From Verrucomicrobiota bacterium (lineage in GTDB: Bacteria; Verrucomicrobiota; Verrucomicrobiia; Opitutales; Coraliomargaritaceae), in the NCBI GenBank assembly GCA_009908325.1, contig JAAAPI010000275.1, forward strand, positions 1 through 64,000: a stretch of DNA of 64,000 bases. The letters are read 5' to 3'. Positions 35,410-44,871 of the stretch are shown piece after piece; the stretch's first letter is position 1, and the number at the start of each line of letters is the position of its first letter. The notes below the pieces were generated by a model. It had not been told where the DNA came from and made no database searches. It saw only the letters and a program-made list of their open reading frames with translations. The position numbers and the translations under genes are program-made.

Positions 35410-36749
35410 GGCTTCACCTCCCGTTTAAAGCGGGACTCTCCTCTGATAAAAGTCTCAAGGACGAGTTCCTCGTAGTCTTTGCGGTCGGATACCTGTTGGC
35501 AAAGCGCGGCGAGGACTGGCTCTGCCGGACCGGCTTGAAAGGTTCCTTCCGGCATCCCCACCCGAATCGCGTCGAAGCTCGCCCCGCGATCGAGCATGCC
35601 GCGGTTCGGTAGGTCCATGAGCGCGGCTCCCATCGCCGTCGAACGGCGCAGCGCTTTCGTATAAGTGGCCCCCTGTCGACTCAGCTCCCGGTTTTGCTCC
35701 ACAAAGGAATGCATCACATCAAACATGGAAAGATAAGGTCCGCCACCGATGTCGGAGGCGAGCGCCCAGGGGATTCCGTAGGCCTCGGCAGTCGGGTAAT
35801 CGAAAAGTCCCGAGCCCAGCCCCATCTGCTCGACCGGCGCATTGGAGGTCGGGCAACTGGCGATGCGGCTCCCCGAGTCTGCCAGAAGTTCCCATTCTTC
35901 GGGCTTCAAGTGTAGGCAGTGCCCCAATACAGTTTTTTCGCCAAGCATCCCGACACGATTATAGATCTCCGCATAGCTGCTCACATCCTCAAAGCCGGGG
36001 AGCGTTTGATAAATACCCAAAACCCAATCGATCTCAGCCAAAGTCTCACCGAGATGGGTTTGCTGAAAACTGTTAACCGCCTGCGCTGCCTCAGCAGCGG
36101 CCCGCATTACGGCCGGCGCAGTGGTCGGCGCAAAGCGGGGGCTAGCCACGTAACGCGGCCCAAACCGCCCTGCGCAGCGCTGCACCCTGGCGATCGAATC
36201 CGCCTCGTTCTGCTGCAAATAACCCGGGCACTCCATCGTCATCAGGACGTTGCCGATATAAAAATCCCTGGGCGCATGCCGGAAGGCCGCTTCAAGCGCG
36301 ACCTCATGAGGTGAACTATAGCAGAGGCCTCCCACAGTGCCGAGGCTGAGGATTTGCTTCCAAAATGAGGCCGCCCTTTCTTCTGCGTAGGCAGCATCCG
36401 CAAACTTCGCCTCTTCGGGAAAGGTGATCGTGTTCAGCCATTCGATGAGCGAATACTTCGGCATTTCCCGGACGGCGTCCTGCACCCAGTGGAAATGCGT
36501 GTCGAAAAATGCTGGCAACCAAAGATCCTTCCCGCCGTTCGAACGTTCGCCCGTCGGCAGCGCTCGCGGGTCCAACCCGTAAGTCGCGGCGACCGTCTCG
36601 ACAGGGCCGATCGCAAGAATGCGGCCGCCCCGATCTCTGCCCGGATCGACCAGCACGAGCCCGTCCGGGGTGTAATCTGCCCGTGTATCGCTGGCTGCTT
36701 GAACCAACGCGCCACGGAAAATCAAAAACTCGGGTTCCGCGCTAACCAT
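35400..36749 (-). CDS. guaD: Guanine deaminase
   Basis: A 449-residue amidohydrolase, first gene of the purine operon. Metal and substrate motifs are FDTHFHWVQ, QTHLGET, LGHCLHL and a late ASDIGGGPYLSM, the set seen in GuaD (guanine to xanthine). PSGxSR-type motifs of other families are absent. Product xanthine would go directly to the XdhAB encoded downstream. It is divergent from the TonB-system genes across only 67 bases, so the two promoters must lie close together or overlap. Confidence 0.87.
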   Translation of the reverse strand: MVSAEPEFLIFRGALVQAASDTRADYTPDGLVLVDPGRDRGGRILAIGPVETVAATYGLDPRALPTGERSNGGKDLWLPAFFDTHFHWVQDAVREMPKYSLIEWLNTITFPEEAKFADAAYAEERAASFWKQILSLGTVGGLCYSSPHEVALEAAFRHAPRDFYIGNVLMTMECPGYLQQNEADSIARVQRCAGRFGPRYVASPRFAPTTAPAVMRAAAEAAQAVNSFQQTHLGETLAEIDWVLGIYQTLPGFEDVSSYAEIYNRVGMLGEKTVLGHCLHLKPEEWELLADSGSRIASCPTSNAPVEQMGLGSGLFDYPTAEAYGIPWALASDIGGGPYLSMFDVMHSFVEQNRELSRQGATYTKALRRSTAMGAALMDLPNRGMLDRGASFDAIRVGMPEGTFQAGPAEPVLAALCQQVSDRKDYEELVLETFIRGESRFKREVKPCV

Positions 36750-36816
36750 GCAAAAAAGTCAGAGGTAAAATTATCATATTCGTAATTACTGGCACAAAAA
36801 AAGCTAGACCTGTGCC

Positions 36817-37719
36817 ATGTTCGTATCGATCCGGCATTTTATCAAATCACCACGCAACCTAACTGGCCACGACCAATCTTTGAAACCGACCTTCGCGTCA
36901 TCGCGGTCCCCGAAGTCGGGAATCGACACGATCCGTATTCGCCAAAGGACTTTCACCAGCTTCCCTCTAGCGGCTTTTTTGGCCGCTTCTTTAGTCGCTT
37001 CCTCAATCGTCACTACCCCGGCACACGGGCAAACCATTCGCGAGACCCAGGACGCCTTGATATCCTGGGTGGACACGCGAAAAGCCATCGCCGAAACCGA
37101 AGCCGAATGGCTCTCTGAAAAAGAAATCGTGGCCGACCTAATCACGCTGCTCGAATCGGAGAAAGAAAAACTCGAGGAAGGTATCGAGGAGCTTGAAGAT
37201 TCCTCGGACGCAACCGATGCGCGCCGTGCCGAGCTCAACGAAACCCGCGAGACGCTCTTGGAGACGACCGATGCCCTCAGCAAAGTCGTGCCCCAGTTGG
37301 AGGCAGAAGTTAGGGCTCTGATCGAAAAGCTCCCCGATCCGCTTGTCAGCGAAATGAGCCAGCTGATTACGCGTTTACCCGATCCCGACGCTGAGACACG
37401 CATGCCTTTATCGCAACGCTTGTTAACCGTCGTCGGCATTCTCAACCGGATTGATAAATTCAATACGGCAATCACCGTCACGACAGAAATCCGGAGCATT
37501 GGCGAACGCAACGTCGAGGTCAAGACGCTCTACTTCGGATTAGCGGGTGCCTATTTTGCCAGCGCCGGTGGCGACTTTGCCGGCTACGGCAGTGCCGACG
37601 AAACCGGGTGGAATTGGACCGAAGATGCCTCCATTGCCGGAAACGTCGTCAATCTCATCAAAACTTACGAAGGCAATCGTGAAGCCACCTTTGTGGAACT
37701 TCCCGTTCAAACCGACTAA
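36817..37719 (+). CDS. DUF3450 protein of a TonB/ExbB system
   Basis: About 300 residues from ATG 36817. The secretion signal (FTSFPLAAFLAASLVASSIVTTPAHGQ) starts only near residue 45, so the true start may be an in-frame TTG around 36880. The mature protein has a coiled coil (about 75-175), then ITRLPDPDAETRMPLSQRL and VEVKTLYFGLAGAYF. This is the DUF3450 family, which nearly always precedes TtpC-ExbB-ExbD-TonB genes. It is periplasmic and presumably helps couple the motor to TonB. Exact role unknown. Confidence 0.82.
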   Translation: MFVSIRHFIKSPRNLTGHDQSLKPTFASSRSPKSGIDTIRIRQRTFTSFPLAAFLAASLVASSIVTTPAHGQTIRETQDALISWVDTRKAIAETEAEWLSEKEIVADLITLLESEKEKLEEGIEELEDSSDATDARRAELNETRETLLETTDALSKVVPQLEAEVRALIEKLPDPLVSEMSQLITRLPDPDAETRMPLSQRLLTVVGILNRIDKFNTAITVTTEIRSIGERNVEVKTLYFGLAGAYFASAGGDFAGYGSADETGWNWTEDASIAGNVVNLIKTYEGNREATFVELPVQTD

Positions 37720-37745
37720 CGCGGATCCCCCATTAAAAATCGGAA

Positions 37746-39146
37746 ATGAAAAAGACAATTTACACCTCCCTCCTGGCTACCAGCCTATTTACTGCCCTTC
37801 CCTTGAATGGACAGAGCTTTAACCAAGTGAATTCCGGCGCCCAGGAAAAGCTGGAGTCGGCTCTTGAAGAACTGGCCGCGAAGCAGGAAGCGGTCGCCAA
37901 GGAAAAAATCCCCATGGCGCAAAAGCTAAACCGCTTGGAGAGCGAAGTCGGCAACCTCCGAAGCGAACTGCGGCGTCTCGAACGTCTGCGCGATTCCAGG
38001 GACTTGAACCTGAGCGCCCTCGAAAATGAAATCGAGGCACGGCGCGACGAAATCGATTACGCGAAGAACCTGCTTGTCGAGTTTATCAATAACCAGACCG
38101 CCAGCTCGGACGCCTCCGAGCGGCAACTCTACGAAGGCGCTTTTCTGGAGATCCTGAATAGCACCTCTACGATCGAAGGGGACGACGAACAAGCCGCTTC
38201 GGAGGCGATTGAACAACTCGTCGGCGGCGTCGAACTGGGCCTTGAGCGCCTCAACACTCTGGTGGGTGGGCACACCTTCGAGGGAAATGCCGTCCTCCCG
38301 GACGGAAACTTCGAGACCGGCAAATTCGTCCTCTTTGGACCCGTCACTTACTTTGCCTCAAGCTCGGGTAGTATGGCAGGCCTAACCGTGCAAGGTGACT
38401 CCGGTGAACCGACTCTGATCGAGTTGAGCCGGAGTTTCGGGGGTATGTCCGAGTCGATACTGGTCGGCGGCGGTACGCTGCCACTCGACCCAACACTCGG
38501 GAAGGCACTCGCCTTGGAAACAACGAAAGACACCCTTGTTGAGCACATCCAAAAAGGCGGCTTTTGGATCTATCCCATTTTAAGCATCGCCGTGATTTCG
38601 CTGATCATCGCCATCTTCAAGCTGTTTGAACTGAGCAATATCAAGCGAATCCCGAAGGACAAGTTTGTCACTATCCTGACGAGTATTCAGGAGGGTAAGC
38701 ACGAGGCTGCGCTCAAGGAGGCCCGTTCCCTGAGCGGCGATGGGCAGGAGCTGGTGACCAAGGCAATCCAAAACATCGGCCATGGTCGCGACCTGATCGA
38801 GCAGTCCATGGAGGAAGTGCTCATGAAAATGCAACCGAAGGTGGAACGTCTCATTTCCATCGTCTGGATCACAGCCGCGACGGCCCCACTACTCGGACTG
38901 CTCGGCACGGTGACCGGTATCATCACCACCTTTAAACTCCTCACCATCTTCGGATCGGGCGATCCCAAAGCACTCGGTGGTGGTATTTCCGAAGCGCTCA
39001 TCACGACAGAATTCGGTCTGATCGTGGCGATCCCCTCCCTCATCCTGCACGCCTTCCTCCACCGCAAAGCGAAGGCAATCGAAAATGAGTTCGAAGGCGA
39101 TGCCATGACGCTGCTCAACGGCATCCTCCGCGCAGAGAAAAAATAG
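37746..39146 (+). CDS. TtpC-like ExbB-family protein with periplasmic N-terminal domain
   Basis: 466 residues: signal peptide (about 1-23), coiled-coil periplasmic domain to about 255, then a MotA/TolQ/ExbB module. That module has a membrane helix near 280-300 (IYPILSIAVISLIIAIF) and a pair near 370-440 ([17 protein letters not shown] and [18 protein letters not shown]). TtpC is the fourth component of TonB2-type systems, as known from Vibrio. Spacing to the next genes is 20-45 bases, so the block is a single operon. Confidence 0.88.
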   Translation: MKKTIYTSLLATSLFTALPLNGQSFNQVNSGAQEKLESALEELAAKQEAVAKEKIPMAQKLNRLESEVGNLRSELRRLERLRDSRDLNLSALENEIEARRDEIDYAKNLLVEFINNQTASSDASERQLYEGAFLEILNSTSTIEGDDEQAASEAIEQLVGGVELGLERLNTLVGGHTFEGNAVLPDGNFETGKFVLFGPVTYFASSSGSMAGLTVQGDSGEPTLIELSRSFGGMSESILVGGGTLPLDPTLGKALALETTKDTLVEHIQKGGFWIYPILSIAVISLIIAIFKLFELSNIKRIPKDKFVTILTSIQEGKHEAALKEARSLSGDGQELVTKAIQNIGHGRDLIEQSMEEVLMKMQPKVERLISIVWITAATAPLLGLLGTVTGIITTFKLLTIFGSGDPKALGGGISEALITTEFGLIVAIPSLILHAFLHRKAKAIENEFEGDAMTLLNGILRAEKK

Positions 39147-39167
39147 CCGCTTTAGTCGGACCTTATT

Positions 39168-39776
39168 ATGTGGGAATCTCTCAACGAAAACGTTTTCAGC
39201 ACTTGGATCGCTGGCGGTCCGCTGATGTTTGCGTTGGCCGTGTTGGCTTTTGTCATTTACGGTTCTATACTCCAGGTGTTGTTCTACCTGTCACGACTCA
39301 AAGCTTTGCGTGAAGACGAAGATCACTGGGGCCACCTCGTGGAGAAGCCCGAGGATGCCAACGGACTCATTGGAGAGATTATCAATTTCACGCAAAAAGA
39401 TCTAACGTCGCGGCAAGATTTACACTACCGCTTCGACCTGCTCCGACGCCGCATCGTGCAACCGCTCAATCGTCAGATTCGCTTTGGCACAACAATCACC
39501 GGTGCGGCACCACTACTCGGACTACTCGGGACGGTCGCCGGCATGCTGGCCACCTTCCTCGGCCTCTCTGTCAGCTACGGAGGCAACTCGCTCGACCTTG
39601 TCGCCAGCGGTATTTCCGAGGCACTGATCACCACACAGACCGGTCTGGTTCTCGCACTGCCGGCCATGTTTTTCCTCAATCTGGCACGCTCGCAGCGTCG
39701 GAAACTGGAGCACTTTCTCACCCAACTCGAAGCCCGGACCCTGCGGGTTCAGGACCGTCGCGGTCTGATCGATTGA
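39168..39776 (+). CDS. exbB: ExbB-type proton channel subunit
   Basis: A 202-residue MotA/TolQ/ExbB protein with three membrane helices: about 18-38, then the pair containing [20 protein letters not shown] and [20 protein letters not shown]. It forms the pentameric channel of the Ton motor with ExbD, transferring the proton gradient to TonB. It is the second ExbB-fold protein of the operon, as usual for TtpC-containing TonB systems. Confidence 0.9.
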   Translation: MWESLNENVFSTWIAGGPLMFALAVLAFVIYGSILQVLFYLSRLKALREDEDHWGHLVEKPEDANGLIGEIINFTQKDLTSRQDLHYRFDLLRRRIVQPLNRQIRFGTTITGAAPLLGLLGTVAGMLATFLGLSVSYGGNSLDLVASGISEALITTQTGLVLALPAMFFLNLARSQRRKLEHFLTQLEARTLRVQDRRGLID

Positions 39777-39798
39777 ACACTATTTAACCTCCCTACTT

Positions 39799-40203
39799 AT
39801 GGCACTCGGCAAACGCAAACGCAACGACGACGAAGGCAACGACGAAATCAACATCTCTCCGCTTATCGACGTCGTCTTCATCCTGCTCATCTTCTTCATC
39901 GTGACCACCGTTTTCGTTGAAGAAACCGGCGTTGATGTCACCAAGCCACAGGCCTCCTCCGCGGTCGATCTGGAGCGGAACAGTGTTCTCATCGCAATCA
40001 CGGACACCGGAAAAGTGGTCTATGGCGGCCGCGAGATCGGCCCGGCAGGGGTGCGGGCCATTGTCAAACGACTCAATCAGGCCGACGAAATGCCGGTCAT
40101 CATCCAGGCGGATCGCACGGTGCCCACCAGCCTCCTCGTCCGTGTTATCGACGAGGCCAAGATTGGCGGTGCCCCCTCCGTCAATATCTCGACCGACAAT
40201 TAA
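39799..40203 (+). CDS. exbD: ExbD-type stator subunit
   Basis: 134 residues: short basic cytoplasmic tail, then [18 protein letters not shown] with the essential membrane Asp (residue 24) and a small periplasmic domain. A dimer sits inside the ExbB pentamer and moves with proton flow. The LIDVVF membrane segment is a useful reference for the unusual vWA proteins at 9.2-11.3 kb. Confidence 0.93.
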   Translation: MALGKRKRNDDEGNDEINISPLIDVVFILLIFFIVTTVFVEETGVDVTKPQASSAVDLERNSVLIAITDTGKVVYGGREIGPAGVRAIVKRLNQADEMPVIIQADRTVPTSLLVRVIDEAKIGGAPSVNISTDN

Positions 40204-40245
40204 GCAGTCCCGGACAAACATCGGAGACGAAAAGGAAGCGCTAAC

Positions 40246-40941
40246 GTGGCAGATACCAAAACAGACGAAAAATTCACCGGAGTGATCGACTTCAAGCTCC
40301 CGCGGCTGGGCCAGTCCTTGCCGCTGGTTGGCTTCTCCGCCATACTGGTCACTCTGGGCATTTTCATGCTCATCCCGTTCACCCAGCTCCTTGAATCACT
40401 TGGCCGAAAAGACGACCTGGCAGTATCCGTGGACATCGCGCCACCACCGCCACCACCGCCACCGGATCCGCCGGAAGAAGAGGAGGAAGAGCTTGACGAT
40501 AATCCCCCTCCACCGCCGCCTCCCCCGCCACCACCACAGCTATCACTTTCTCAGCTCGACCTGGCATTGGACCCGGGTATCGGCGATGCCATGGCAGGTG
40601 CCTTCGGTTTCGGCGGCTTCAACACCCGCCCTGATGCGGTAGCCGAAATGAAGGAATTCTTCTCCCTCAGCGAGCTGGACGAAAATCCCAAGCGTTTGGC
40701 CGGCGCCCAACCCACCGCGCCTTTTGCGCTCCGCCGCGACCGCATCAAAGCCTACACCCAGGCACTGGTCGAAATCGACCAACTGGGGAACGTGCGGGTC
40801 ATAAGCTTTGCCAAGACCACCCACCGTGAAATGGAAGAGGAATTCATGAAAGTCGTGAACACCTTCAAATACACACCGCCGAAAAAAGACGGCAAAAAAG
40901 TAAAAGCCCGTTTCTACATTCCATTCGCATTCAATCCTTAG
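40246..40941 (+). CDS. tonB: TonB energy transducer
   Basis: A GTG start (40246) gives 231 residues. There is one membrane helix near 22-42, a linker with two poly-proline runs around an acidic patch (about 65-97), and a C-terminal TonB domain (IDQLGNVRVISFAKTTHREM, ending ARFYIPFAFNP). TonB spans the periplasm and pulls on TonB-dependent receptors. The likely client is the receptor at 48.8-51.4 kb. Confidence 0.9.
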   Translation: MADTKTDEKFTGVIDFKLPRLGQSLPLVGFSAILVTLGIFMLIPFTQLLESLGRKDDLAVSVDIAPPPPPPPPDPPEEEEEELDDNPPPPPPPPPPPQLSLSQLDLALDPGIGDAMAGAFGFGGFNTRPDAVAEMKEFFSLSELDENPKRLAGAQPTAPFALRRDRIKAYTQALVEIDQLGNVRVISFAKTTHREMEEEFMKVVNTFKYTPPKKDGKKVKARFYIPFAFNP

Positions 40942-40946
40942 ATCTT

Positions 40947-42290
40947 ATGATACGAACCATCCTGTCAGTCACCTTCCTTTGCGGCGCCACTTACCTCGGT
41001 GCTCAGAGTTATCCGCTTTCCGAGAACACCTGGTCGAACCCGGAGTTTGTCGATCGCTTCCTCGGCACCTACGGCTTCGACACAGAAAAGACACCCTCTG
41101 TATCCAAAGAAGAGGGCGCGGTCTTTCAGCGTGTCTCGCGTGTCGCCGGTAATAACCCAAACCAGGCGATCAATCTTTTGCGCAGCGCCATCACATCTGA
41201 ATCAAGCGGTGCCATGGACTTCGCCCTCGCCAATTTCCTGCTCCAACAAAACAACATGGGAGCTGCTGTTGCCTCCTACAAGACGGCTATCCGCAAGTTC
41301 CCGAACTTCGGGCGTGCTTACAAGAATCTTGGATTGGCCTACATCCAACAAAACAACTTTCGCGAGGCGTTGACCAACTTGACGAAGGCGCTCGAGATTC
41401 TGGGAGCGGATGGCGGTTTGCTGGGGCTCATCGGCTACTGTCACCTCAACCTCGAACGCCACGGCCCGGCCCTCGATGCCTACCGCCTTGCTTTGGTCTA
41501 CGAGCCGGACAGCCGCGACTGGCGCCTCGGCCAGCTAAAAGCGCTTCAACAGCTTCGCAAATATGACGAGGTCGAGAGCATCATCTATCGCTACATCGAA
41601 GAAAATCCCACTGAGCCGGAGTTTTGGCTGCAACAGGCCAACGCCTTTATCGCTCAACAAAAATATTCCGCAGCCGCCGCGAATTTCGAAGTCGTCAAAC
41701 TACTTGGAGCTGGCGATGCAAAGATGCTCGTTCTGCTCGGCGATATTTACGTTAACTTAAACGCCCCCGTCCTTGCACTCGAGCCCTATCAGGCCGCGCT
41801 TGATTCCGGGAACGTCGATGCGGCCGAGGCCCTCAGCCTGGCAAAAACCCTCAGCCGACTTCTCCCGGCTCTGGAACTGAAAGGCTTCCTCGAAAAAATA
41901 GAATCCACCTACGCAGGTGCGCTCAAGCAAGCCGACCAGCTTACGCTACTCACACTTCAAGCAGGCAATGCGCTGGCCATGGGTGATCGAACTGCCGCGA
42001 TGACGGCATTGACCGAGGTCGTTTCCAAAGATCCGCTCAATGGGGGCGCGCTGATTACTCTCGGCAGTTACCACTACAGCGACGACGCCTTCGAAAAAGC
42101 ACTCGACTATTACGGCCGCGCTGAAAAGGTTGAAGCGGTCAAACTCGATGCGCTTCTCGGCAGCGCCCGTACCTTGGTCAAACAGGAGAAATACCGCGAA
42201 GCAATCTCCAAGCTGAAAGAGGCCCAGCTTATCCGCGACCAACCCTACGTCGCCCAATACATCAGCAATCTGCAGAAATTTGTTAACTAG
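40947..42290 (+). CDS. Exported TPR-repeat protein of the TonB operon
   Basis: A 447-residue exported protein (signal peptide IRTILSVTFLCGATYLGAQ) with many tetratricopeptide-like repeats from about 75 to the end, for example FGRAYKNLGLAYIQQNNFREAL and YHYSDDAFEKALDYYGRA. TPR proteins commonly end DUF3450/ExbB/TonB operons and may organise the complex or its receptors. It starts 5 bases after tonB and shares one base of its stop with the next start. Confidence 0.82.
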   Translation: MIRTILSVTFLCGATYLGAQSYPLSENTWSNPEFVDRFLGTYGFDTEKTPSVSKEEGAVFQRVSRVAGNNPNQAINLLRSAITSESSGAMDFALANFLLQQNNMGAAVASYKTAIRKFPNFGRAYKNLGLAYIQQNNFREALTNLTKALEILGADGGLLGLIGYCHLNLERHGPALDAYRLALVYEPDSRDWRLGQLKALQQLRKYDEVESIIYRYIEENPTEPEFWLQQANAFIAQQKYSAAAANFEVVKLLGAGDAKMLVLLGDIYVNLNAPVLALEPYQAALDSGNVDAAEALSLAKTLSRLLPALELKGFLEKIESTYAGALKQADQLTLLTLQAGNALAMGDRTAAMTALTEVVSKDPLNGGALITLGSYHYSDDAFEKALDYYGRAEKVEAVKLDALLGSARTLVKQEKYREAISKLKEAQLIRDQPYVAQYISNLQKFVN

Positions 42291-43219
42291 TGCACCACCA
42301 CCTCGACGCATCCATCACCCACAACCGCTGGGATAATGCCCTCAAACCCCGAATCGAAATCGAATCCGGGGACAGCATCCTCATTGAAATGGCCGACTCC
42401 AGCGATAGTCAGGTCAAACCGGGTATGTCCGTGGAGGACTTTAAGAAGATCGACTTCAGCCTGATCCACGCACTGACCGGACCCGTCGCAATTCGAGGGG
42501 CACAGCCCGGCGACACGCTGAAGATCGAAATCCTCGAATACCAGCACAAGGGCTGGGCCTGGCAGAGCGTCAATCCCGACTTGTGTTTCCTTTCCGATGA
42601 TTTTTCCGACTTTTACCTCCACCATTGGACGCTCGATGGCGACTTCAGCGAGAGCATGCCCGGGATCCGGCTCGCCCTGCACCCCTTTTGCGGCGTAATC
42701 GGCCTGCAACGCAAGGAGAGCGGCGAGTTCCGCACCCGCCCGCCTGGCTCCTTTGGCGGCAACATGGACGTGAAGCATCTGGTCGCGGGCAGCACGCTCT
42801 ACCTCCCGGTTCAGGTATCCGATGGCCTGCTCTGCGCGGGCGACGCCCATGCCGCCCAGGGCGATGGCGAAGTGTCCATCAATGGACTGGAGGCGCCCAT
42901 GGACGTCAAGCTACGCATCAGTATTGCCGACTCGGTCTCCGTCACCGAGCCCTATATCCTCACCACCCCCGATCTCACTCCCCCCGCCTACGCGGGCAAA
43001 CCCTATCACGCCTTTGTCGCCAGCGGCCCTGATCTTAAAATCAACGCTCAGAATGCGGTGCGGCGCGCCATCGATTACATTCAGAAGCGCGTCGGCCTCT
43101 CTGCGGAGCAGGCCTTTCTCGTTTGTTCGGCTGTCCTTGACCTCAAGTTGAGCCAGGTCGTCAATGCCCCCCATTTTACCGTCACGGGCTATTTGCCGGA
43201 AGCGATATTCATCGATTAA
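42290..43219 (+). CDS. Acetamidase/formamidase-family amidohydrolase
   Basis: A 309-residue FmdA/AmdA-family protein (GTG start that overlaps the preceding TAG by one base). Visible family features: ALTGPVAIRGAQPGDTLKIEI, HPFCGVIGL, PPGSFGGNMDVKHL and LCAGDAHAAQGDGEV. Such enzymes release ammonia from formamide or small amides. Lying between TonB and purine permease genes, it may remove an amide or formyl product of purine breakdown; the substrate is not shown by the sequence. Confidence 0.8.
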   Translation: MHHHLDASITHNRWDNALKPRIEIESGDSILIEMADSSDSQVKPGMSVEDFKKIDFSLIHALTGPVAIRGAQPGDTLKIEILEYQHKGWAWQSVNPDLCFLSDDFSDFYLHHWTLDGDFSESMPGIRLALHPFCGVIGLQRKESGEFRTRPPGSFGGNMDVKHLVAGSTLYLPVQVSDGLLCAGDAHAAQGDGEVSINGLEAPMDVKLRISIADSVSVTEPYILTTPDLTPPAYAGKPYHAFVASGPDLKINAQNAVRRAIDYIQKRVGLSAEQAFLVCSAVLDLKLSQVVNAPHFTVTGYLPEAIFID

Positions 43220-43228
43220 AGGATCACC

Positions 43229-44542
43229 ATGCTGGAGAAATGCTTCCAACTCAAAGCGAAGGGCACCACTCCGGCGAGGGAACTCATGGCCGGGGTGACG
43301 ACCTTTGCCGCCATGGCCTACATTCTCGTCGTTAATCCGCTCATTCTGGGTAATGCCGGCATGGACACTCAGGCGGTCATTATGGCGACGGGCCTGGCCG
43401 CTGCGGCCGGTTGCTTCCTCATGGCCTTTCTGACGAACTACCCCATCGCCCTGGCTCCGGGGATGGGGACCAACGCCTACTTTGCTTTTATTATCGTTCT
43501 GGGCATGGGCGTCAGTTGGCAAGCCGCCCTCAGCCTGACCTTCTGGAATGGCATCATCTTCCTCATTCTCTCCGTTACCGGCTTCCGCACTAAACTGGCC
43601 GAAGCCATCCCGGCCGGTCTGCAGGTCGGCATTCAAGCGGGTATCGGATTTTTCATCGCACTGCTCGGGCTGAAAGCCGCCGGCATCGTCGAGTCCAGCC
43701 CCGCCACGATCATCACGCATGGCGATATCGCCGCGCCCCACATCATGCTGGCCCTTGGTGGACTCTTCCTGATGTGCGTGCTCTCTGCCCGCAAAGTGCC
43801 GGGTGCCATCCTTCTGAGTATGGCAGCGCTCGCGCTGCTCGGCTTTCTCGTGAAAGGGCCCGAGGGTGACCCACTGACGACGGCACCGGAGAGCCTGGTC
43901 GGCATTCCTTCGGGGATGGGGGCCACTTTCCTGCAGATCGACTGGTTTTTCCCCTTCACCAATCCGGCATCCCTGAAAATTCTCTTCGTCCTGCTCATCC
44001 TGGACCTCTTCGACTCGCTGGGGACGATCATCGGGGTATCCCGACGCGCCAAACTCGTCGATGCCGATGGAAAGCTCCCCAGGATGGACAAGGCACTCTC
44101 GGCCGACGCTCTGGCCACCATCGCGGGAGCCTTTTTCGGCACATCCACGACGACCTCTTACATCGAATCAGCCGCCGGTATCGAAGCCGGCGGTCGCACC
44201 GGACTGACCACAACCGTCGTGGGCATCTTTTTTTTACTTTCCCTCTTCTTCTATCCGCTGATCGCCGCCGTGCCCGCCATTGCCACGGCACCCGCACTGA
44301 TTTTTGTGGGACTGCTCATGGGGCAGAGCCTGCGAAACATCCCCTACGAGGATTACACCGAGACACTCACCGCCATTTTCACAGCCCTGGCGATTCCCCT
44401 TTTCTTTAGCATCACCCACGGCCTCGCCATCGGTGTTATTCTCTACCTCGTCATGCGACTCGCCACCGGCCGGGCCAGAGAAGTCAGTTGGATGACCTAT
44501 GTTGTCGGTCTCTTGTTTGTTCTTTTTTACGCGGTTGGTTGA
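43229..44542 (+). CDS. AzgA-like NCS2 purine permease
   Basis: A 437-residue membrane protein with about 12-14 helices. [52 protein letters not shown] and [25 protein letters not shown] are hallmarks of the AzgA (adenine/guanine/hypoxanthine) branch of the NCS2 family. It would import purine bases by proton symport for the deaminases encoded nearby. It follows the amidase gene by 9 bases. Confidence 0.9.
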   Translation: MLEKCFQLKAKGTTPARELMAGVTTFAAMAYILVVNPLILGNAGMDTQAVIMATGLAAAAGCFLMAFLTNYPIALAPGMGTNAYFAFIIVLGMGVSWQAALSLTFWNGIIFLILSVTGFRTKLAEAIPAGLQVGIQAGIGFFIALLGLKAAGIVESSPATIITHGDIAAPHIMLALGGLFLMCVLSARKVPGAILLSMAALALLGFLVKGPEGDPLTTAPESLVGIPSGMGATFLQIDWFFPFTNPASLKILFVLLILDLFDSLGTIIGVSRRAKLVDADGKLPRMDKALSADALATIAGAFFGTSTTTSYIESAAGIEAGGRTGLTTTVVGIFFLLSLFFYPLIAAVPAIATAPALIFVGLLMGQSLRNIPYEDYTETLTAIFTALAIPLFFSITHGLAIGVILYLVMRLATGRAREVSWMTYVVGLLFVLFYAVG

Positions 44543-44565
44543 ACCGGCCGCCAACAACCCCGCAG

Positions 44566-44627
44566 GCGCCCGCAAGCGAGCACACCACGAGGAGGCTTTT
44601 CGTGGCGTATCCGCTCGTCGGACGCCC
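44566..44627. repeat. REP-like inverted repeat pair, copy 1
   Basis: The left arm GCGAGCACACCACGA (ends 44591) and the right arm TCGTGGCGTATCCGCTCG (from 44601) are imperfect complements around a 9-base loop. The same two modules recur at 48.05-48.15 kb, each more than 80% identical by eye. The shape is that of REP sequences mobilised by RAYT transposases. It is placed just after the permease stop, where it may also end transcription. Confidence 0.55.
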
Positions 44628-44750
44628 TGACGCTTGTTGTTCAACTCAGATTCAATCCCAGCACATTGGCCCCGTAGCCGTGCGTCGTCGCGGGCACTGC
44701 ACCGCAAATTTGTTTCCAGTTACTCACCGAAAAGTGAGCGACAAACGAAC

Positions 44751-44871
44751 TCATATCACTTTCGTAATCCGCGACAACTCCGCCTTCAATACCGGTTGAG
44801 CAAAACTATGCTCGTAGCTGTTCAGAGCCAATTGCTTTAGTTCCGCGAACGACGACGAAAACGCGTCGCGA
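44751..44871 (-). pseudogene. Adenosine deaminase C-terminal remnant
   Basis: On the minus strand, the end of an open frame reads FAELKQLALNSYEHSFAQ followed by LKAELSRI and a stop at 44751-44753. This is the terminal helix motif of adenosine/ADGF-type deaminases. Upstream the frame runs into the antisense of the NUP gene and loses all similarity, so only about 40 residues remain. It suggests a former second exported adenosine deaminase gene replaced by the present order. Confidence 0.45.
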
